A stretch of 64,000 nucleotides of DNA from Dipylidium caninum (GCA_017562135.1 QEYB01001046.1:5208001-5272000), one strand, 5' to 3'. Counted from the first letter of the stretch, positions 48,201-61,641 are shown. Program-made: numbers and translations. The notes: generated from the letters alone by a model not told the origin.

Positions 48201-50517
48201 TTTTGCTTCATTCTACTCATGATTTATTGAATTGATACCCCAGAAAACGACCTGGTGGTTACTGTGGCGTAACTACCTGGGCTCGATTGGATCCGTTCGG
48301 ATAATGTGGTTTTCCGCGCGATTCCGGTTATTTCTAGAAGGCCTTTTTCTCTTTTCGCAGCACTTTACTCCATTTATAACGTGGTCCATCGGTCATCTGA
48401 CCCTTTGAAGAGTTTCTAACCTCCATTACTTGCTCACCTTAATCACTCACTTTACCCTTTGAGTCTGTCTGTTAAATAATTCTATCATGTTCAAACGATT
48501 TGTTTTTATCTCATAGGACAAATGTATGCTTGCCGATTTTTGTTGTTGGGCATTGTTGCGGTGTGATACACTAGTCATTTTGCGTTGCTACGGCGGTTGA
48601 TATGCGACATCAGCGTGTGTAATCCACATAAGCATGATGAAGTTACTGATTATAACTAAGAAATTGTTTAGATTGGCATCGTATATGGTTGAACTGGTGG
48701 TGTGTTCTCTTAATTGTTCAGTTTACATTACTACGTTGACCTTTGTTGAAACTGCTTGTGAATTTCGTTAGGCCTGAATTTGCTTTCACAAAATTTCCAA
48801 CTTTTTTTAATAGCGTACGATGGTGACGTTAACAAATAGTACAAGTTGGGTTTTCTGAAAATCGTAACTTATAGCCCCAAACTTAATTTTCACCACTGAA
48901 CTGTAGTGACATGTTTCTCTTGAATATATGCGCTCATTATTAGCTCACCTGCTCAGTGCCAATAATTTACTGTTTTCGCCATTGTTAGGCCCTGTAGGAA
49001 TGAAGTATTTGGATAGTCGGATTATGAGTCAGATTGACTCACGAATAGAAGAAGTAAAAAAGCTCGTAATCTTAAATCGTCCTCTTCTGGAAGAATTACG
49101 TGGAGCCTTTGACGATCCCGTGAAGACACGAAAACTTGCTGCTCAGTTGCAAAAGGTGGACATGTTACTCTCGTACCTCCGAGAGATCGGAGTTGGATTG
49201 GCATTCCTCTCACTCTGCCGAGAAGCCTTAGGTGATGTTATTCAGGTTAGCACTTTTCTGACCTTCCCCGTGGTTCCACTTCAAATTTTCCATTGTGACC
49301 GGTAATTAGGTTACTTTTTACTGGTTTTTTTTCATTGTTACTTCAACCCATCAGATATTTCATAATAACTGACTGACTACGCAAACCTATAGAACATCAT
49401 TCTCCAAACTTAGACATGTTAATTTTTTTCTCTGCCCCCTGTTTGTTATTATATAAGATGGTAAAATGAGTACTATGCTCTATTTAACCGAATATGAATG
49501 TGATTTTTCAATAGTTACGTGCTCCCTTTCTTGTGGAAACGGCAAAGAGCATACGCACACACATGCGTCGTCAAGGGAAGGGCAAACTTCTACCTCCGGC
49601 TTCATTTGATACCGAGACGGAAGATGGGGTCACGGATACAGGCACGGGTGGTAGTGACGCTGCGAGTGTGGCACGTCTGTTGGAGGCGCAGTTGCTGACT
49701 AGCAATCTCTGCGCTACAATGGGGCTCGACTTTGATGGATTAGATGCAGGACTCTGTGATCTGCTTCGTGTGACCCAGCGTTCGTCAACCAGTATGAATG
49801 GCGGTGCTGGTACCACACCCCCTACTGCGGAGACTCCAATTAACCTTCAGTATCATATCGCCTGTCTTTTCATTGTATTTGTGGCCAATGCTCTACCGCA
49901 ATTAGCTCGAGCCACTGGATGCAACTACCAAGTCAATTTGGCTGCAAATGAAGGGAACATTCACTGTATTGCCTATGCAGTCACCACTCTCATGGTGGGA
50001 TCCCATGGTTGTGTTTATGTCTATTCTACTTTAATATTTTTTATAATTATCTATATTGCCTCCACCCGCGCCAAAATATGTATATGTCCTCCAGATATGT
50101 ATGTTCTCGGTCCTGAGTCCCGGAGATTTGGAAGAGCGCTCAACTGAATTTCTGGCTTTGGCATCCTCCAATTTACTTCGTCTTGGTCTCGAAACTAGTT
50201 CATCCCTGATCTCCGCTGCAGAAATCAGTGGTGCTGGAGATGCCTCTTCCTCGCGTCATACGAGCAATCCCAATAGTGTGTCCAGTGAGAGTCGGGATTC
50301 GGTGTATCTCCTTTTCGACGAGATAGTCCGTCTCTCCCCCGTCCTCACTGCTAATCTTCAGGAGGCTTGCTTTCCATATGCTCTCATTCGCAGTGCATTT
50401 AACCATTTGGCGAACGCAAATTCACGTCTCCAACACCAGCATGCGAACTCCAAGACAAACACCACAATGGCGCATTATCAACATCATCATCCTGAAACAT
50501 TACAATACCATCCATAA
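42270..50517 (+). CDS. NCKAP1: NCK-associated protein 1 (Nap1/Hem), WAVE regulatory complex subunit
   Basis: Six exons join in perfect phase: 42270-44509, 46978-47167, 47643-47835, 48989-49245, 49515-49994 and 50095-50517 (TAA), 1260 aa (human 1128). Landmarks match the Hem family along the whole length: KIAERLSILNRRQLGVLTRL at the start, KFPNIDTR, QNWRDSLFL, VLSDQPGLLGPKAFIVF, DEIFWLLRHSCN, FHTRLIDQIEDLL, TSDL at about 43% of the length, AEEYADLNELRALAELIGP, GMKYLDSRIMSQIDSRIEE and STEFLALASSNLLRLGLET. In animals NCKAP1 pairs with CYFIP to scaffold WAVE, Abi and HSPC300, and relays Rac1 signals to Arp2/3-driven actin branching. The first coding exon is 2240 nt and holds 746 residues without an intron. 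Extra segments relative to human are a Thr/Gly/Asp-rich insert (about 49590-49680), a Ser-rich insert (about 50210-50300) and a His/Gln-rich tail. Confidence 0.97.
44660..44709. repeat. perfect 25-bp tandem duplication
   Basis: Two adjacent identical 25-base copies (44660-44684 and 44685-44709, starting cgtgcttaact) inside the first NCKAP1 intron. Perfect identity suggests a recent slippage or assembly event. Confidence 0.95.
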
Positions 50518-51472
50518 AACGTTTTTTGAATTTGGGCATGATTAATTTTGAATCATAGAAGAACCTTTGATATCCCGCGACATACCTGCTAGAATGCTAA
50601 TTTCCTTATTTGCTTCATTTATTTTACTGTACATAGAGCGTGTTTCGTGTCGCCAGTTTGGTATTGTTCTGTCTTGTGGTCTCGGTTGTCGCCATCGGCG
50701 CTCACTGTTCCTTGTGTTGGTGTGGTGGCGCTGGCATTTGCCGGGTGTCATAGCTGATGTGTTTGTGCGTCGGGGCGGGTGGGCCGACGTCGGTGGGATT
50801 GTTGTCGGTGTCGCGGCACCGTGCCTATTTGTGTGTTCTGCAGTCTTCCGGGTGGTGTGGGGACACTTGTAAGACGGGAATTAGATATGTGGGATTGTAT
50901 TGGGAAAAGTAAAATTAGGTGACAAATATCTCACTTAGAAAATTGACTTGTATAAATTTAAGTGTCAAATAATTCAGCCATGGATTCTTCATGGTCTAAA
51001 ACACAAGACGTAAGTCTAACTAAGGAACATCTTTTCTTTGTTTATATGAACTAAGGGAGTGATGTGCTACCCCATTGTTGATCAGAAAAGCTTCGATTTC
51101 CAGCCTCATATTTCGAATCGGCGCGATAATAGGTAAAGGCCAATGGAACATCATTAACAGATATTACTGAGTGGTATAGTAGTTGTAAATTTTGAATGAT
51201 CCCAGAACGCGTATGTTTATTTTAGGAACAATAAGAAAAGGATAAATATCCATTGTAATCTATTGTGATTAGGATGTTCTAGTAACGGAACTTTACGGGC
51301 CAAGTTTTCCGTTTATTTCGGTGACATGAGTTTTGCACCAGTTTACCGCGTAACATGGTTAAAATAAACTGCTGTTTACTTTTACACTCATATTATAGCC
51401 TAAGAGGGGGTGTGTGGAGTTCGATAAAAGGGGGCTCGTGGCCCTCGCCTATTTTACACAAATAGCACTTTT
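50518..51472. other. intergenic between NCKAP1 and the 1542-aa gene
   Basis: Begins with the NCKAP1 3' UTR. Positions 50640-50870 are GT-rich and give a shadow ORF. No coding signal. The following gene is in the same orientation, so its promoter probably lies in 50900-51470. Confidence 0.5.
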
Positions 51473-54400
51473 TTGAACAAAATGGAAGGCTCAATATCAA
51501 CAGCGTTTTTCAGGCCCGTTTCTTTCACATCTGCTTGGCCAGAGTCCAAAAGGCTCTGTGTACAACAAAATATGAACATGAAGACCTTAGATGTTGCCCC
51601 ACCGCCATCGCCTTCTCTTCATTTGACTGCGGGAGAACAAGTGACCACTGCCCACAACAATATACAGCATAGTACTTCGACATCCTACAAGCCTTCAGCT
51701 TTTCTACCCTCCGTCCATCAAAGATTCATTTCCATGAAGTCCATAAACTTGCGGGCCCACAAAATAATTCCACTTGGAGAAGATAATGATTCTCAAGACG
51801 TATATCTTGCTAGACCATATAGACGCGTATTCTCAATACAATGTGAGCCTTTATCAACCACTCCGAGAATTCGTTCTTCCTCAGTGGATGAAAGTATTGA
51901 TACGGAATCCTTCCAGACATTTTACTCCGAAAATAAATCGGCGGAGGGGTCGCAAAGCTGTCCCCCTAGTTTCAAAATCTCAACGCTTTTTGACCTTGAC
52001 GGTGAATTAATTCATCGACCAGGCGATAGCAATCAATGTGTATATCGCATTTTTAAGTCTGTCAAAGATTATTATTTGACAGACCCGCGCTTTGACACCA
52101 AAAGAGATATCCGTTTGTTTTCACTTTTACGGCCCTCTTCTCGAGATTCATTTCCTTTTGCTAGTGTAAATCCGATTACCCTAGTTTCTCCAACTCAAAG
52201 CGTGGATTATACGCTATTTACTAAATCTAATATCAATTCTTATCGACATTATACTCCGCCTAGACCAATTCATGAAACTAATTCGGATTCTCATGCCGTG
52301 TTTGAAAACCCTTACATAACAGTCATAAATGCTTGCTCCACGTGGAAAGATGTAAAGAAAATTATGGGAACGGAATCCTTTATAGCTCACCAGGCAACCA
52401 CTAGGACCTATGTACCGCATGGGGTTTTCAGACACGAAGTACTGTATCTCAAAGAAGGGGATTTGAATTATTGGCTACCAAGTGTGTCTTCTGATCCAAA
52501 TACCAAAACGCTTGTGCATTCCATATTGTACACTGCCCTGTCGAAACCTGGAAGTTTTCCCATACAATTTGTAGAACATCAACAGTTACATAACGTCCAT
52601 GCAAAGATTGCAATTGTAAAGGTTTCGCTCTATAACTGTAATGCTATAAATACGACCCTACTCGTTAAATCTATAATTTTACGAAAAACAGATCCTTGTT
52701 ATCGAAAGTACTTCTCTGAGAATGAATCGAAAATGGGGTCTGGAACTACATTAGCTGGAGAAGACCTTCTGAACTATCACAAACCTCAGCAAACCATTCG
52801 AACATCAATATTCTGTCCTAATAGAAAGAGAAATAAACCAACTCTCAGTATACTTCACACCGAGTCCTGTTCTCTCCCAATGTGTCGGACTAGCTCATCT
52901 CCACTGAAACCATTGGAACAAGAGAACACTAAAAATCCCTTAAGTGAGGAAATATGCCATGTTTTTTATCATTGCCAAAAATCATCCCTAAGTGACGAAA
53001 ATAACAAGCAAGAAGGATTAGATCACAGCGGATATGGAAGCCATCCGCCTACACGAAGTGCTTTTCCGAGAGCATTCACAATTTGTCCGCCATTCTGTGA
53101 AAATTCACCCTATGTAGGACCGGATACGCGTGCCTCGTGCAGTGACTTAACCACCTGTGAATCAGATAAGAAATATTGTTGCAAATATCCTCCTAAAGCA
53201 ATTTCTGAATCCACCAATGAATGCAGCCGCAAAGGGACCATTTCCCCAAAATCCGTTGTCACCCAAAATATCGCCTCTAGTCTTGGCGCTAGCTACCCAT
53301 GCCTACTTGCTACATCAATCAACTCTGCACACTCCTCAATTGCATCAACTCTCATGCCCAAGTTGATCAAAAGGCAAATTATAGTTTCAGAACCCTATTT
53401 TTCAGAAGACAAGATGGTTGAAAAACATTCGAGTCCAATCACTACACCCACTTCAAATGATCCAGTTGCAAAAACTGACACTCCTATAATAGATATTAAA
53501 ATTGTCCCCAAAATCAGTAGCCAAGATGAGCCTATCAAACTGAATGTTATTAAAGGAACAACCAGCTATGAGCAGTTAGTAAATTACATAGCTGCTAGGA
53601 ACGCTATCATGGAAAATCGAGTACCTCAGCAAGATTGTTCAAGACGAACACCGCCTTCCACGAGGAAGTCACAGCTTTCACAACCACGAAGCTGCTCAAA
53701 TTCGGATGACGGTGAATCGGTTGATTCGAGTACTCTGATACCAGAAGGCTACCCGGCTGGATGGGATGCTGATGAGACGAGAGGCAATATTTATGCCATG
53801 TGGACTACTGTGCGAAAAAAGTGCAAAAGCAAGGTACTTGACAGTCATTACTTGTTACGTTGCCTTAAATATGCCGAAAAAATCATGCATTAAACAAAGC
53901 CCTAACTCGATGCTAACAACAGTTATTCGAGAATTTGTGTTGGAATACTGATTTTTAGCCGATGAAACAGCTGTTCGAATTGGACAATCCTTTGGGTTCA
54001 GAGAAATCCAACTGTTCTTTTCAATACCCCGAGAGATTATCCGATCAGAAACCTGAAAGGGATTGCCCAATCATAACTTCCAAAGTGGGAAACAATATAC
54101 TACACGGGTAAATATGGTTAATTCTTCTATTGGTGGTGAAATCTCATCATGCCCATTTCAGCAACGGCAACTTCGACTCACCGAATACGAGGGATGCATC
54201 ATTCAAGAGATCTTTACCGGAGACAGTTGTAAGTATAGAATTCTGGTGCACAACACTAACTTTTACTTTCAGAAAAGCACCGGCCAGAAAAGTACCTTAT
54301 CATTTGCACCTCGGGTGCCTCATAGAAATACGGTGACTTGGGCCTCCGACGTGTTAGTTATGTGGTCGCACTACTTCGAATTCGTCTCTGTAGCCGTTGG

Positions 54401-57400
54401 AATAAGCCATATCGCTGACTCAACATGGTCTGATCACCCAATGCCAACATAGTCCCTCTTATTTCTTTGTTACTTTTCTAGAACATATGCCTCGGACTTG
54501 GACAAGGAAGGACAGAAAATCGGTTATGATGCCAACGGAATACAATGGACAAAGAATTTAGGGGAGATAGTGGAAAATAAAAAGGGAAATATGGTGCCCG
54601 AAGGGTTAGAAAGACACAATGGTCGTTTCAACAGTCCGGATCCGCCAAAAGTCATTCCAAACGGAATTGAAAGAGAGTGTCCCCAGTAGAATAACATTTA
54701 AAAAGTAGAAGTTTCTAGAAATAATGTTAATACCTGGACCGATCCAAAAGCGATCAGTGACAGGAATTCTGACGTGCTACCAATGAAACAAAAGACGCCA
54801 CCAACAGTAATCAGCGGACGTCAGTCTAATCTGGCATCGAGGTGATTGTTCTTATTGTCTACTGCCAATTTTATGTTGGACGTGTGCCTTTTGACCAACT
54901 TGGCAAGTCGAGAACGTTAATTGCATATGTGGCCCCTTCCAATAAGTTATTCACTTGAGTAAGATTTGTGATGCGACTTGGCGTCCTTATCGTCGAGGAC
55001 CCCACTGCGATAAACTGCGATACACCGCGTGAGGGGTTCGAGAACTCCACCACACTGATTATTCTGCTTATTGTACCTATTGATAGTATCTTAGCCATAA
55101 ACTCTTATATGGTCTACTTGAGTTTAGCCCCATTTCAACGATGATGGCGTGTCAGGCACGGGGTATTCGTTTGCGATTAGGCTTAACTACTGAGGTGAAG
55201 TGGTAGAAAAGATTGGAAAGTCCCATCAATGCTCTATACCACTTTTAGGAGATTCCCAATAGAAGATGTTATCGCTCTCAAGGAAGTCGAGTTGCAAAAT
55301 TTGATGGAGAAGTGCAGGAACCTACGGCGTGAGGTACTGTTAATTTCTTATGCGCACAAAATACCCTAACGAGAGGTAAGGGCCTTGCACACGGTCCAAA
55401 ATTTGAAATCTAAGCCGTCGTCAAATGGTATACTTGTTATTTTTCCAAAAATATGAAATTTTGGTTATCTAAAGCGTAGAAAGAGGTCATCATCCAAATC
55501 CGATCTTGATACAAATGGGGCCTTCGATGTTGACTCCTCATCTACTACAATGAGCACGGCCGAGTCGGTGTGTCTCAGCGTCTCGCAACGGCCTCTTCAT
55601 CGTCGTCGTAGCGTACGGGACTTTCTCAAGGATCCTCGGCACACAAAGAAACATTCATTAAGAAATAATAAGAGGTCATCTAAGGTAACTTCTCGAAGCC
55701 GCTACAGACCCCGTCGACATAGCAGTCGGAGAGGCGATCGTGCGAGCTCCAGTTCAATGGATGCTTCAAATCATACCCGCTCCTACAAGTATGGGTGAGC
55801 GCCGATTACGGACGTATCACAAGTCGTCTGCACCATAGTTACTCAGCCTTTATTTCAATTTAATTCCGCAAATAAGTGGATTTAGTTAGACCAGTTATAA
55901 GCGTAATAATTTAGTAGATGAGTTAAAAATAAGAACGGAGAGATATGACACATGGTCGTCGGTGCGTAAAACAGCAGGCATGTCATCCGCACGTTCACCC
56001 TCTTGCGAGGTTCCGTTCGACAAAAGGAGCTTTGGATAGCTCAATCATAATCGGTTTTGGTAGGGGCTCAAAGGTCACATGACCCGTGCCACAGAAGCCG
56101 CTTCTCGTGGAGTGCGGCCGATAGCAATTCTGCGTTCAACAATTCTTCTGGCATACTGTGGCCGGCAATTTATAATACCTCGTTGTTGCACATTTAGACG
56201 TTGGCTGCCTCTGTCCCAGTATCCCGGCTATCCCATGCCTCCACCATCTTACTCACATTATCCCTATCCGTCCTTACCATACTATTCACTGCCGCCGCCG
56301 CCGCCGCCGCCGCCGGCACTGTCACAAGCCAGCTACATGGCACCGCCGCCACCGATGCTAATTCATCCCTGGACCTATAGAAGACATCGAGCGTCACACC
56401 GCTCTCGACGGCGCAAGTCTCGGAGGCCAAAAAAACATCGTCGACTTCAGAAATACTCGGATACCACAGATAAACTGGAAAAAGGATCGAAAACGGCGAA
56501 AGAAAACGAAGTCAGCGCCTGTCAAATCCGAGCTCAAAAGATGCCCCACACTGAGGATAGCAGTTAGTTGTCTAACATGCACCTCTTAAAATTGGCAAGG
56601 CTTATTTCTAAATTATTCTCGAAAAGTCTCTATTCTATACTACTCCCCTTTTTATAATCTTAACATATGAGTTTCCCGGAGTCTAACTTTTATTCATATC
56701 CTGATTAGCTTTATGTGCGCGGACTTCGAAAGTTTTCCCTGTCCCCCCGATGAATGCATACCGTCAGGAAATCACCAATGAACCGACACCACGTCCGTCT
56801 GAGATCGCTGCATCCACCCTTTATGATACGCGCACGCAGTCCCTACAATGCTCGCTACGTGGGGCGCCCACTCCACCACATCAGTCTAATGAAGGACCAC
56901 GAGGAAGTTATACGTTACCAGAAGCAAGCGGACCTCCCTTCAATCCATTCAAGGGTCACAGTCTCCTAAATGAACCATCCGGGCTAGTGGAAACGCGACT
57001 AGCCACTGCGTCACCTCCGACGAAGATAGATCCACCGCCGTCAGCTGCATTTTCCGGAGCCGTATATGGGGCAGGCGGAATTCCTTCCAATCAGGATAGC
57101 CAGCTAAGACCAACAGTTAGTCCTCATATACATCCTTAGATGTCCCAAAAAGGGCTTGGCATTAGTTTCGAGACTAATCGGCTTTGATCTAAGGCAAACC
57201 AGGAATTTATTTTTATAGCTTTCGCGGATGTTGAACCGTTGCGTTTGAACAAAACCTTGCCTTATGGTAGGCTTCAGGTCCATCCATGTTGCCGTTACGC
57301 CAACCGCCTCAATTAGTAATCCCCCAAAAGACCAAACAAAAAGTGACCTCTCCCTTACCAGTAAGCCAACTAAATTCCAATTTTAAGTAGTATTTGGAGG

Positions 57401-58355
57401 TAAGAACTGGAAAATCGCAGTGCAGTCATAGGTGCGGCTGTGTGAGTGTCTAGGGAAAAACGTGGCCTTGCGGATATCGCTTGGATGCCACGTTGTATGG
57501 AAAAGGGATAAGTGGCATTGCTAAATCTTTTACACCATTTTCCGACCTTACTTACTTTCACTTATCTCCCTGTTCAAAACGCTGTTACTTCTCAGGACCG
57601 TGTTGGCGGTCTAGAAAAGCTACACAGGTACAGTTGCTGTCATTCTTGGCGCTCGTTAGCATAACTACTCTTCATATATACTGCCTCAAAATTCCGCTTT
57701 TCAGCAGCAAAGTGGTCAGGGACCCTCGCAGCCGCCAAATCATCGTGTTGGACATCAAAATGCGCCGAAACGAGAGCCACTGAGTGCCGTCATGGATGCA
57801 AATGCTATAATGCAAAATCCCTGTGGGGCTCCGCCTCGCCCCCCTCCACCCACCCCCGGAACCAAGGTGGACGGTCCTCAGGTAACTTCAACCGGTGAAA
57901 AATATGGTCTCTTTCGGATGCCAACTTCGCAGGAGGAATATATCAGTTGTGAGAAACGTTTTGATTGGTTGCAAAAAGAAAAGATGCACCTAGAGACTTC
58001 ATTGAACAAATTAACTACCGAAAGCGGTGTTGCTGGTCCTGGTGGTCGGAAACAGCCTTTAGGCTCAAAAGCATCAATGGAAGAGGTACCGTTTATGCTA
58101 TACCCCCAAAAACTCATAGTTCCTTTATCCCAACCTTCATAAAAATGAATTATGGAGTACCTCATCGACACCTTCATCACCACATACGTAAAGAAAGACC
58201 CAGCAACAGCATCATCCAATATTTTCTGCTTTTAGTCGCGTATTACAAACGCCCTTAGTCAAATTGGTCGAGAGATGTCAGCTTTACGTTTGGTGATGAA
58301 AAAGTATACCAACGAAAGGAAAAAAGGTCTACTATTGAAGACGACAACATTTTAG
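51473..58355 (+). CDS. unrecognised 1542-aa protein: large N-terminal region, Arg/Ser- and Pro-rich middle, C-terminal coiled coil
   Basis: Twelve exons join without a phase break: 51473-53833, 53959-54107, 54162-54228, 54273-54352, 54482-54676, 54719-54841, 55249-55333, 55475-55794, 56198-56562, 56733-57115, 57705-58085 and 58236-58355 (TAG). Residues 1-787, one exon, show no domain I know; order is suggested around 280-400 (VFRHEVLYLKEGDLNYWLPS). Then come a short coil (IALKEVELQNLMEKCRNLRRE), an Arg/Ser-rich block (RRRSVRDFLKD, SRSRYRPRRHSSRRGDR) and a Tyr/Pro-rich block with eight consecutive Pro encoded by CCG repeats. Another basic block and a Pro-rich linker follow. The C-terminus has a helical hairpin (RFDWLQKEKMHLETSLNKL, then IGREMSALRLVMKKY) of a kind seen at the ends of some centrosomal/ciliary proteins; this is weak. 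A 51-nt stretch (57882-57932) could be an optional intron. AATAAA is at 58410. Function unknown. ORF ends at 53893 if the first intron is retained. Confidence 0.72.
56290..56312 (+). repeat. (CCG)n repeat encoding polyproline
   Basis: About eight CCG units inside the ninth exon of the 1542-aa gene, read as a run of eight prolines; a length-variable coding microsatellite is likely. Confidence 0.9.
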
Positions 58356-58409
58356 TGTTGTGTGCTTGATTCTGTGACTTTTATATAAATACGTTGGAAA
58401 CACAAGTGT

Positions 58410-58415
58410 AATAAA
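58410..58415 (+). terminator. polyadenylation signal AATAAA of the 1542-aa gene
   Basis: Canonical hexamer 55 bases after the predicted stop codon, in a suitable AT-rich context. It supports 58355 as the coding end. Confidence 0.55.
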
Positions 58416-61140
58416 TACAAGAACTGTCACAGATACGGACTGTTGGCTTTTTCGTTACTATTTGGGAGGCACATGGAATGGGCAAATCTGATCTGTAATT
58501 CTAAAATTACTGTGCCGCGAGAATATCAAGGTGAAGGTTAACGCCTAAAATACGGGTTCTACGATGAGGGGCAGATTAAGGCTATGAGCAAACGAGCAAA
58601 TTTTAAACGGTACTACACTCAGATTCCATATGCCATCGCTCCATACCTGAAACTTACAGAGGTTGTGATTAAGGCTAATCACACGATTTGCAACTGCAAA
58701 ATACTATCTCACTAGCTTCATAACGGTGGGCAGTAATTTAACCTATCTCTAAATGTACTCTTCTAGTTAATATTTTCCATTCTTTCTGGGAAGTTCTCAG
58801 CCAAATGGTAAAATAAATATCAACATTAAACCAAGATACCAATAAGTTTTAGGTCTTTTTCACGTGTAATAATGAAATTGCAAGTTCTTTAGCGGAATCG
58901 AACATTTGAACATGGAGATACTCAGATTGATTCATTTCTCTTATTGAAATCTTAAGATCTTCTTGAATATATATTCCCTCTTAAAGCCAGTAAACGGAAA
59001 TAACTTGTCCCAATAAAAAAAATTATGGAGTGTCATGGGCACAGCCAGAGATAATCCTTACATCACTGACACTAAATAGGTGGGGCAAGCGCACAAATGG
59101 AGTGATATGATGCAAGATGGCGGAATGGAAATGCGATAAGATACCGTATCTGTTCCTTAATTAGCCACACCAAGCTGCACACACACAGCTGCTTCTAGCT
59201 ACTGATATATAAGGATTCTTACTCTATTTCCCATAAGCGCTACTGCCGCTGACAAAATCATTATCACACCTGTCAGAAGACCTGTCGTTGTTCATAGAAA
59301 TCATTTCAGCACATTCACTATAGAAAAATTTTAATTTCGTTGCTTCCAAGTTCTGCACACTCACCGAAAATGAATGAATTCAAAAAAGATTCATATTTTG
59401 CTACGCGATTCTATGATCCATTGGCTCTTTTAAACAGGTTTTAGCACCAGACCTCAGACCCACTTTATCGCTATACTTAGCAATTCTGCTCCGAAGTGCA
59501 CACAGCATTTCTCCGCCACTGATTCGGAAAATTACAAAAGTCGCATTCCCCTGATTGGTTGGCGGCACATTTAGTGAAACAACCGCAATAAAAAGTCTAC
59601 CTGTGATGTTAACGGGCGTACAGCTCGCGGGCCCACGTCTGTTGCTTCCACATCATATAAGTCGATTAACCACGGGTGTTCCCTACTTATCTTTCAACAT
59701 TAAGATACTGAAGTTATGGCGAAAAGAAGTGCTACACTTGGGAAAACTTGTGAAATTATGAATGTGCACATAGCATAAAGGGGAAGGAGTGAAAAAAAAA
59801 CAACAGACTTGCCTCTATCAAATTTGAATTCTGCAAATTAAATCCCCATATTTCCAAGAATTCAATTCATTTCAGAAATCAGCATAATCCCAAGTTAAAT
59901 AGGATGGAACGTAGTCAAGTAAAATGCCTCAACGAGGGATAAATTGGTGGTTTAAGCGACGCCTCTAGCTACTAATTGCCAAAATAAGTTAGTCAAACTA
60001 TTAAAGCATTTTAAGGGTTACACTAAAGGTTGCTAGTCGCAATCTGAGAACTTGACTCAAGTCCGATTTTAAAAAATGAATAAAACATAAGAATGGACAC
60101 TTATAGATGCTAAGCGAGTTGGAACCTCCCAAGTTCCCTTCACAGCCCAATAAGAGAACAAATAATTTCTACGACTAATTCACGTGGGGAAAAAGGATTC
60201 CATTAAACCGAAAATGCGAGCCGTATGACCGATCATAAGAGCAAGCTACTTGTGATCACACGACATTCTCAAGTTTATTTTATCGCCATCAACGATCATA
60301 ATTTAAAACGTGAACATTGGGAGGAAAAAATCTTTTTTTACTCCGTGGAAGTGCTTATTCGCTTCTCGAAGTCTACGAACTACAGATGGATGTGACGGAA
60401 AAAACTTAAATTTTTCTCAGAAATTGTGAACGAGAATCCCAAAGTTGACAAGGGTGTAATAAAGTAGTTTGAAAGGATACTTAGAAGCATCTGAAGATAC
60501 GATGAGAGGTTTGAGATCACGTGCTATACAAAAAATCAGACGAAAAAACTCCGCCCCCGCTTTAGATACAAGACAGAATATGACAAGTACATCCCAAAGA
60601 GAGATTAAAGCGATACATTAAACGTAAATTCAACTTTAGTTATCCACATTTACAGGTATACTTGCATCGATTTTATCTACTTTTCGAAGTCAACTACTAC
60701 TATTTACGAAAAGTAACAGAAAGTGGGCGGAACTTGTGTACGAAAATGATAATATTGCATTGTAGATAAGTTAGACTTTAGAATAGCTCAAACATCATTA
60801 TGCAATTCGTAAAAAAGAAAAATCAACATTATGTTCTCTGTTAGATGAAACAATTGAAGTGATGATAGAGATCCAGCCAGATGCACAATATACAGGGAAA
60901 TAGTCTTCAAAGCATGGCAATATGAGCACTCATACATTTCTTGTACAGAGAGCATCATAGAAAAATTAAATCACTATTAAAGTGAGGTCGCGATGGAAAA
61001 CCCCACAAGAAAGTCGGGATAAAGCTCAACCAAGTCGCAAAAAAGTGAGTTTATTAAATTTAACCATTAATTTGCCTTTGCGATAAACAAGCATCAAGGT
61101 ACTTTAAGCCTACTGGTGTCCATTATGTATGAATTATTAG
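58416..61140. other. intergenic, convergent 3' ends
   Basis: AT-rich DNA between the end of the 1542-aa gene (plus) and the end of EDF1 (minus). I see no gene, RNA or repeat that can be supported. Confidence 0.5.
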
Positions 61141-61641
61141 TCATTTCTTTGACACTTTATGTAGGGGAGCACCTTTATCCTTTCCCCGAAGTTTGATCCC
61201 GAGGGCGCGTTCTAATTTTGTGAGGATCGTTTGGTTTGGAATCGCCTTTCCTTGTTCATATTCAGCGATAATCTAGGAAATTAGGGAGAAAAAAGCACGA
61301 CGAACCTGTGGCTTCTCATTGATTTTTGTGGCAAGCTCCTTTTGTGTGAGGTTGGAATCTTGTCTTCCTTGCATAATCAATCTACCTACGTCGAGTGGGA
61401 TCGTAGCATGATGGAAATCTTCGGTTTCCTCATCCAGCTTGTTGATATTCTTGGGGTTCACATGCTGCCTATTGGAACCAGCAGCCCATTTTTTTTCCGT
61501 CTGAATCTCTATGCCTTGACGAGCTGCGGCATTTATTGTCTATCCACTAAGTAAGGTTTCACATCTACATACCGCATTGTCTCGCAGATTGACGGGGCGA
61601 ACACTCATTCCTGCACCCTCCAACTTGTCAGCGTAATAGAC
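61141..61641 (-). CDS. EDF1: EDF1/MBF1, multiprotein-bridging factor 1 (5' exon not found)
   Basis: Three minus-strand exons join in phase 0: 61641-61573, 61539-61306 and 61272-61141 (TGA). The second encodes [50 protein letters not shown] and ATKINEKPQ; the third gives [17 protein letters not shown] and [15 protein letters not shown]. This is the full MBF1 N-terminal region followed by the Cro/C1-type helix-turn-helix. MBF1/EDF1 bridges bZIP or nuclear-receptor activators to TBP and binds collided ribosomes to limit frameshifting. About 144 residues are covered here, near the family's usual 148. The first modelled exon ([21 protein letters not shown]) is more divergent, and the initiating ATG lies above 61641. 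Both introns (61572-61540 and 61305-61273) are only 33 nt. Confidence 0.93.

Noticed and set aside
56079..56197. Upstream extension of the 162-codon ORF at 56079-56567 as an independent gene start
   Set aside because: A good acceptor at 56197 and phase continuity place only the downstream part as an exon of the 1542-aa gene.
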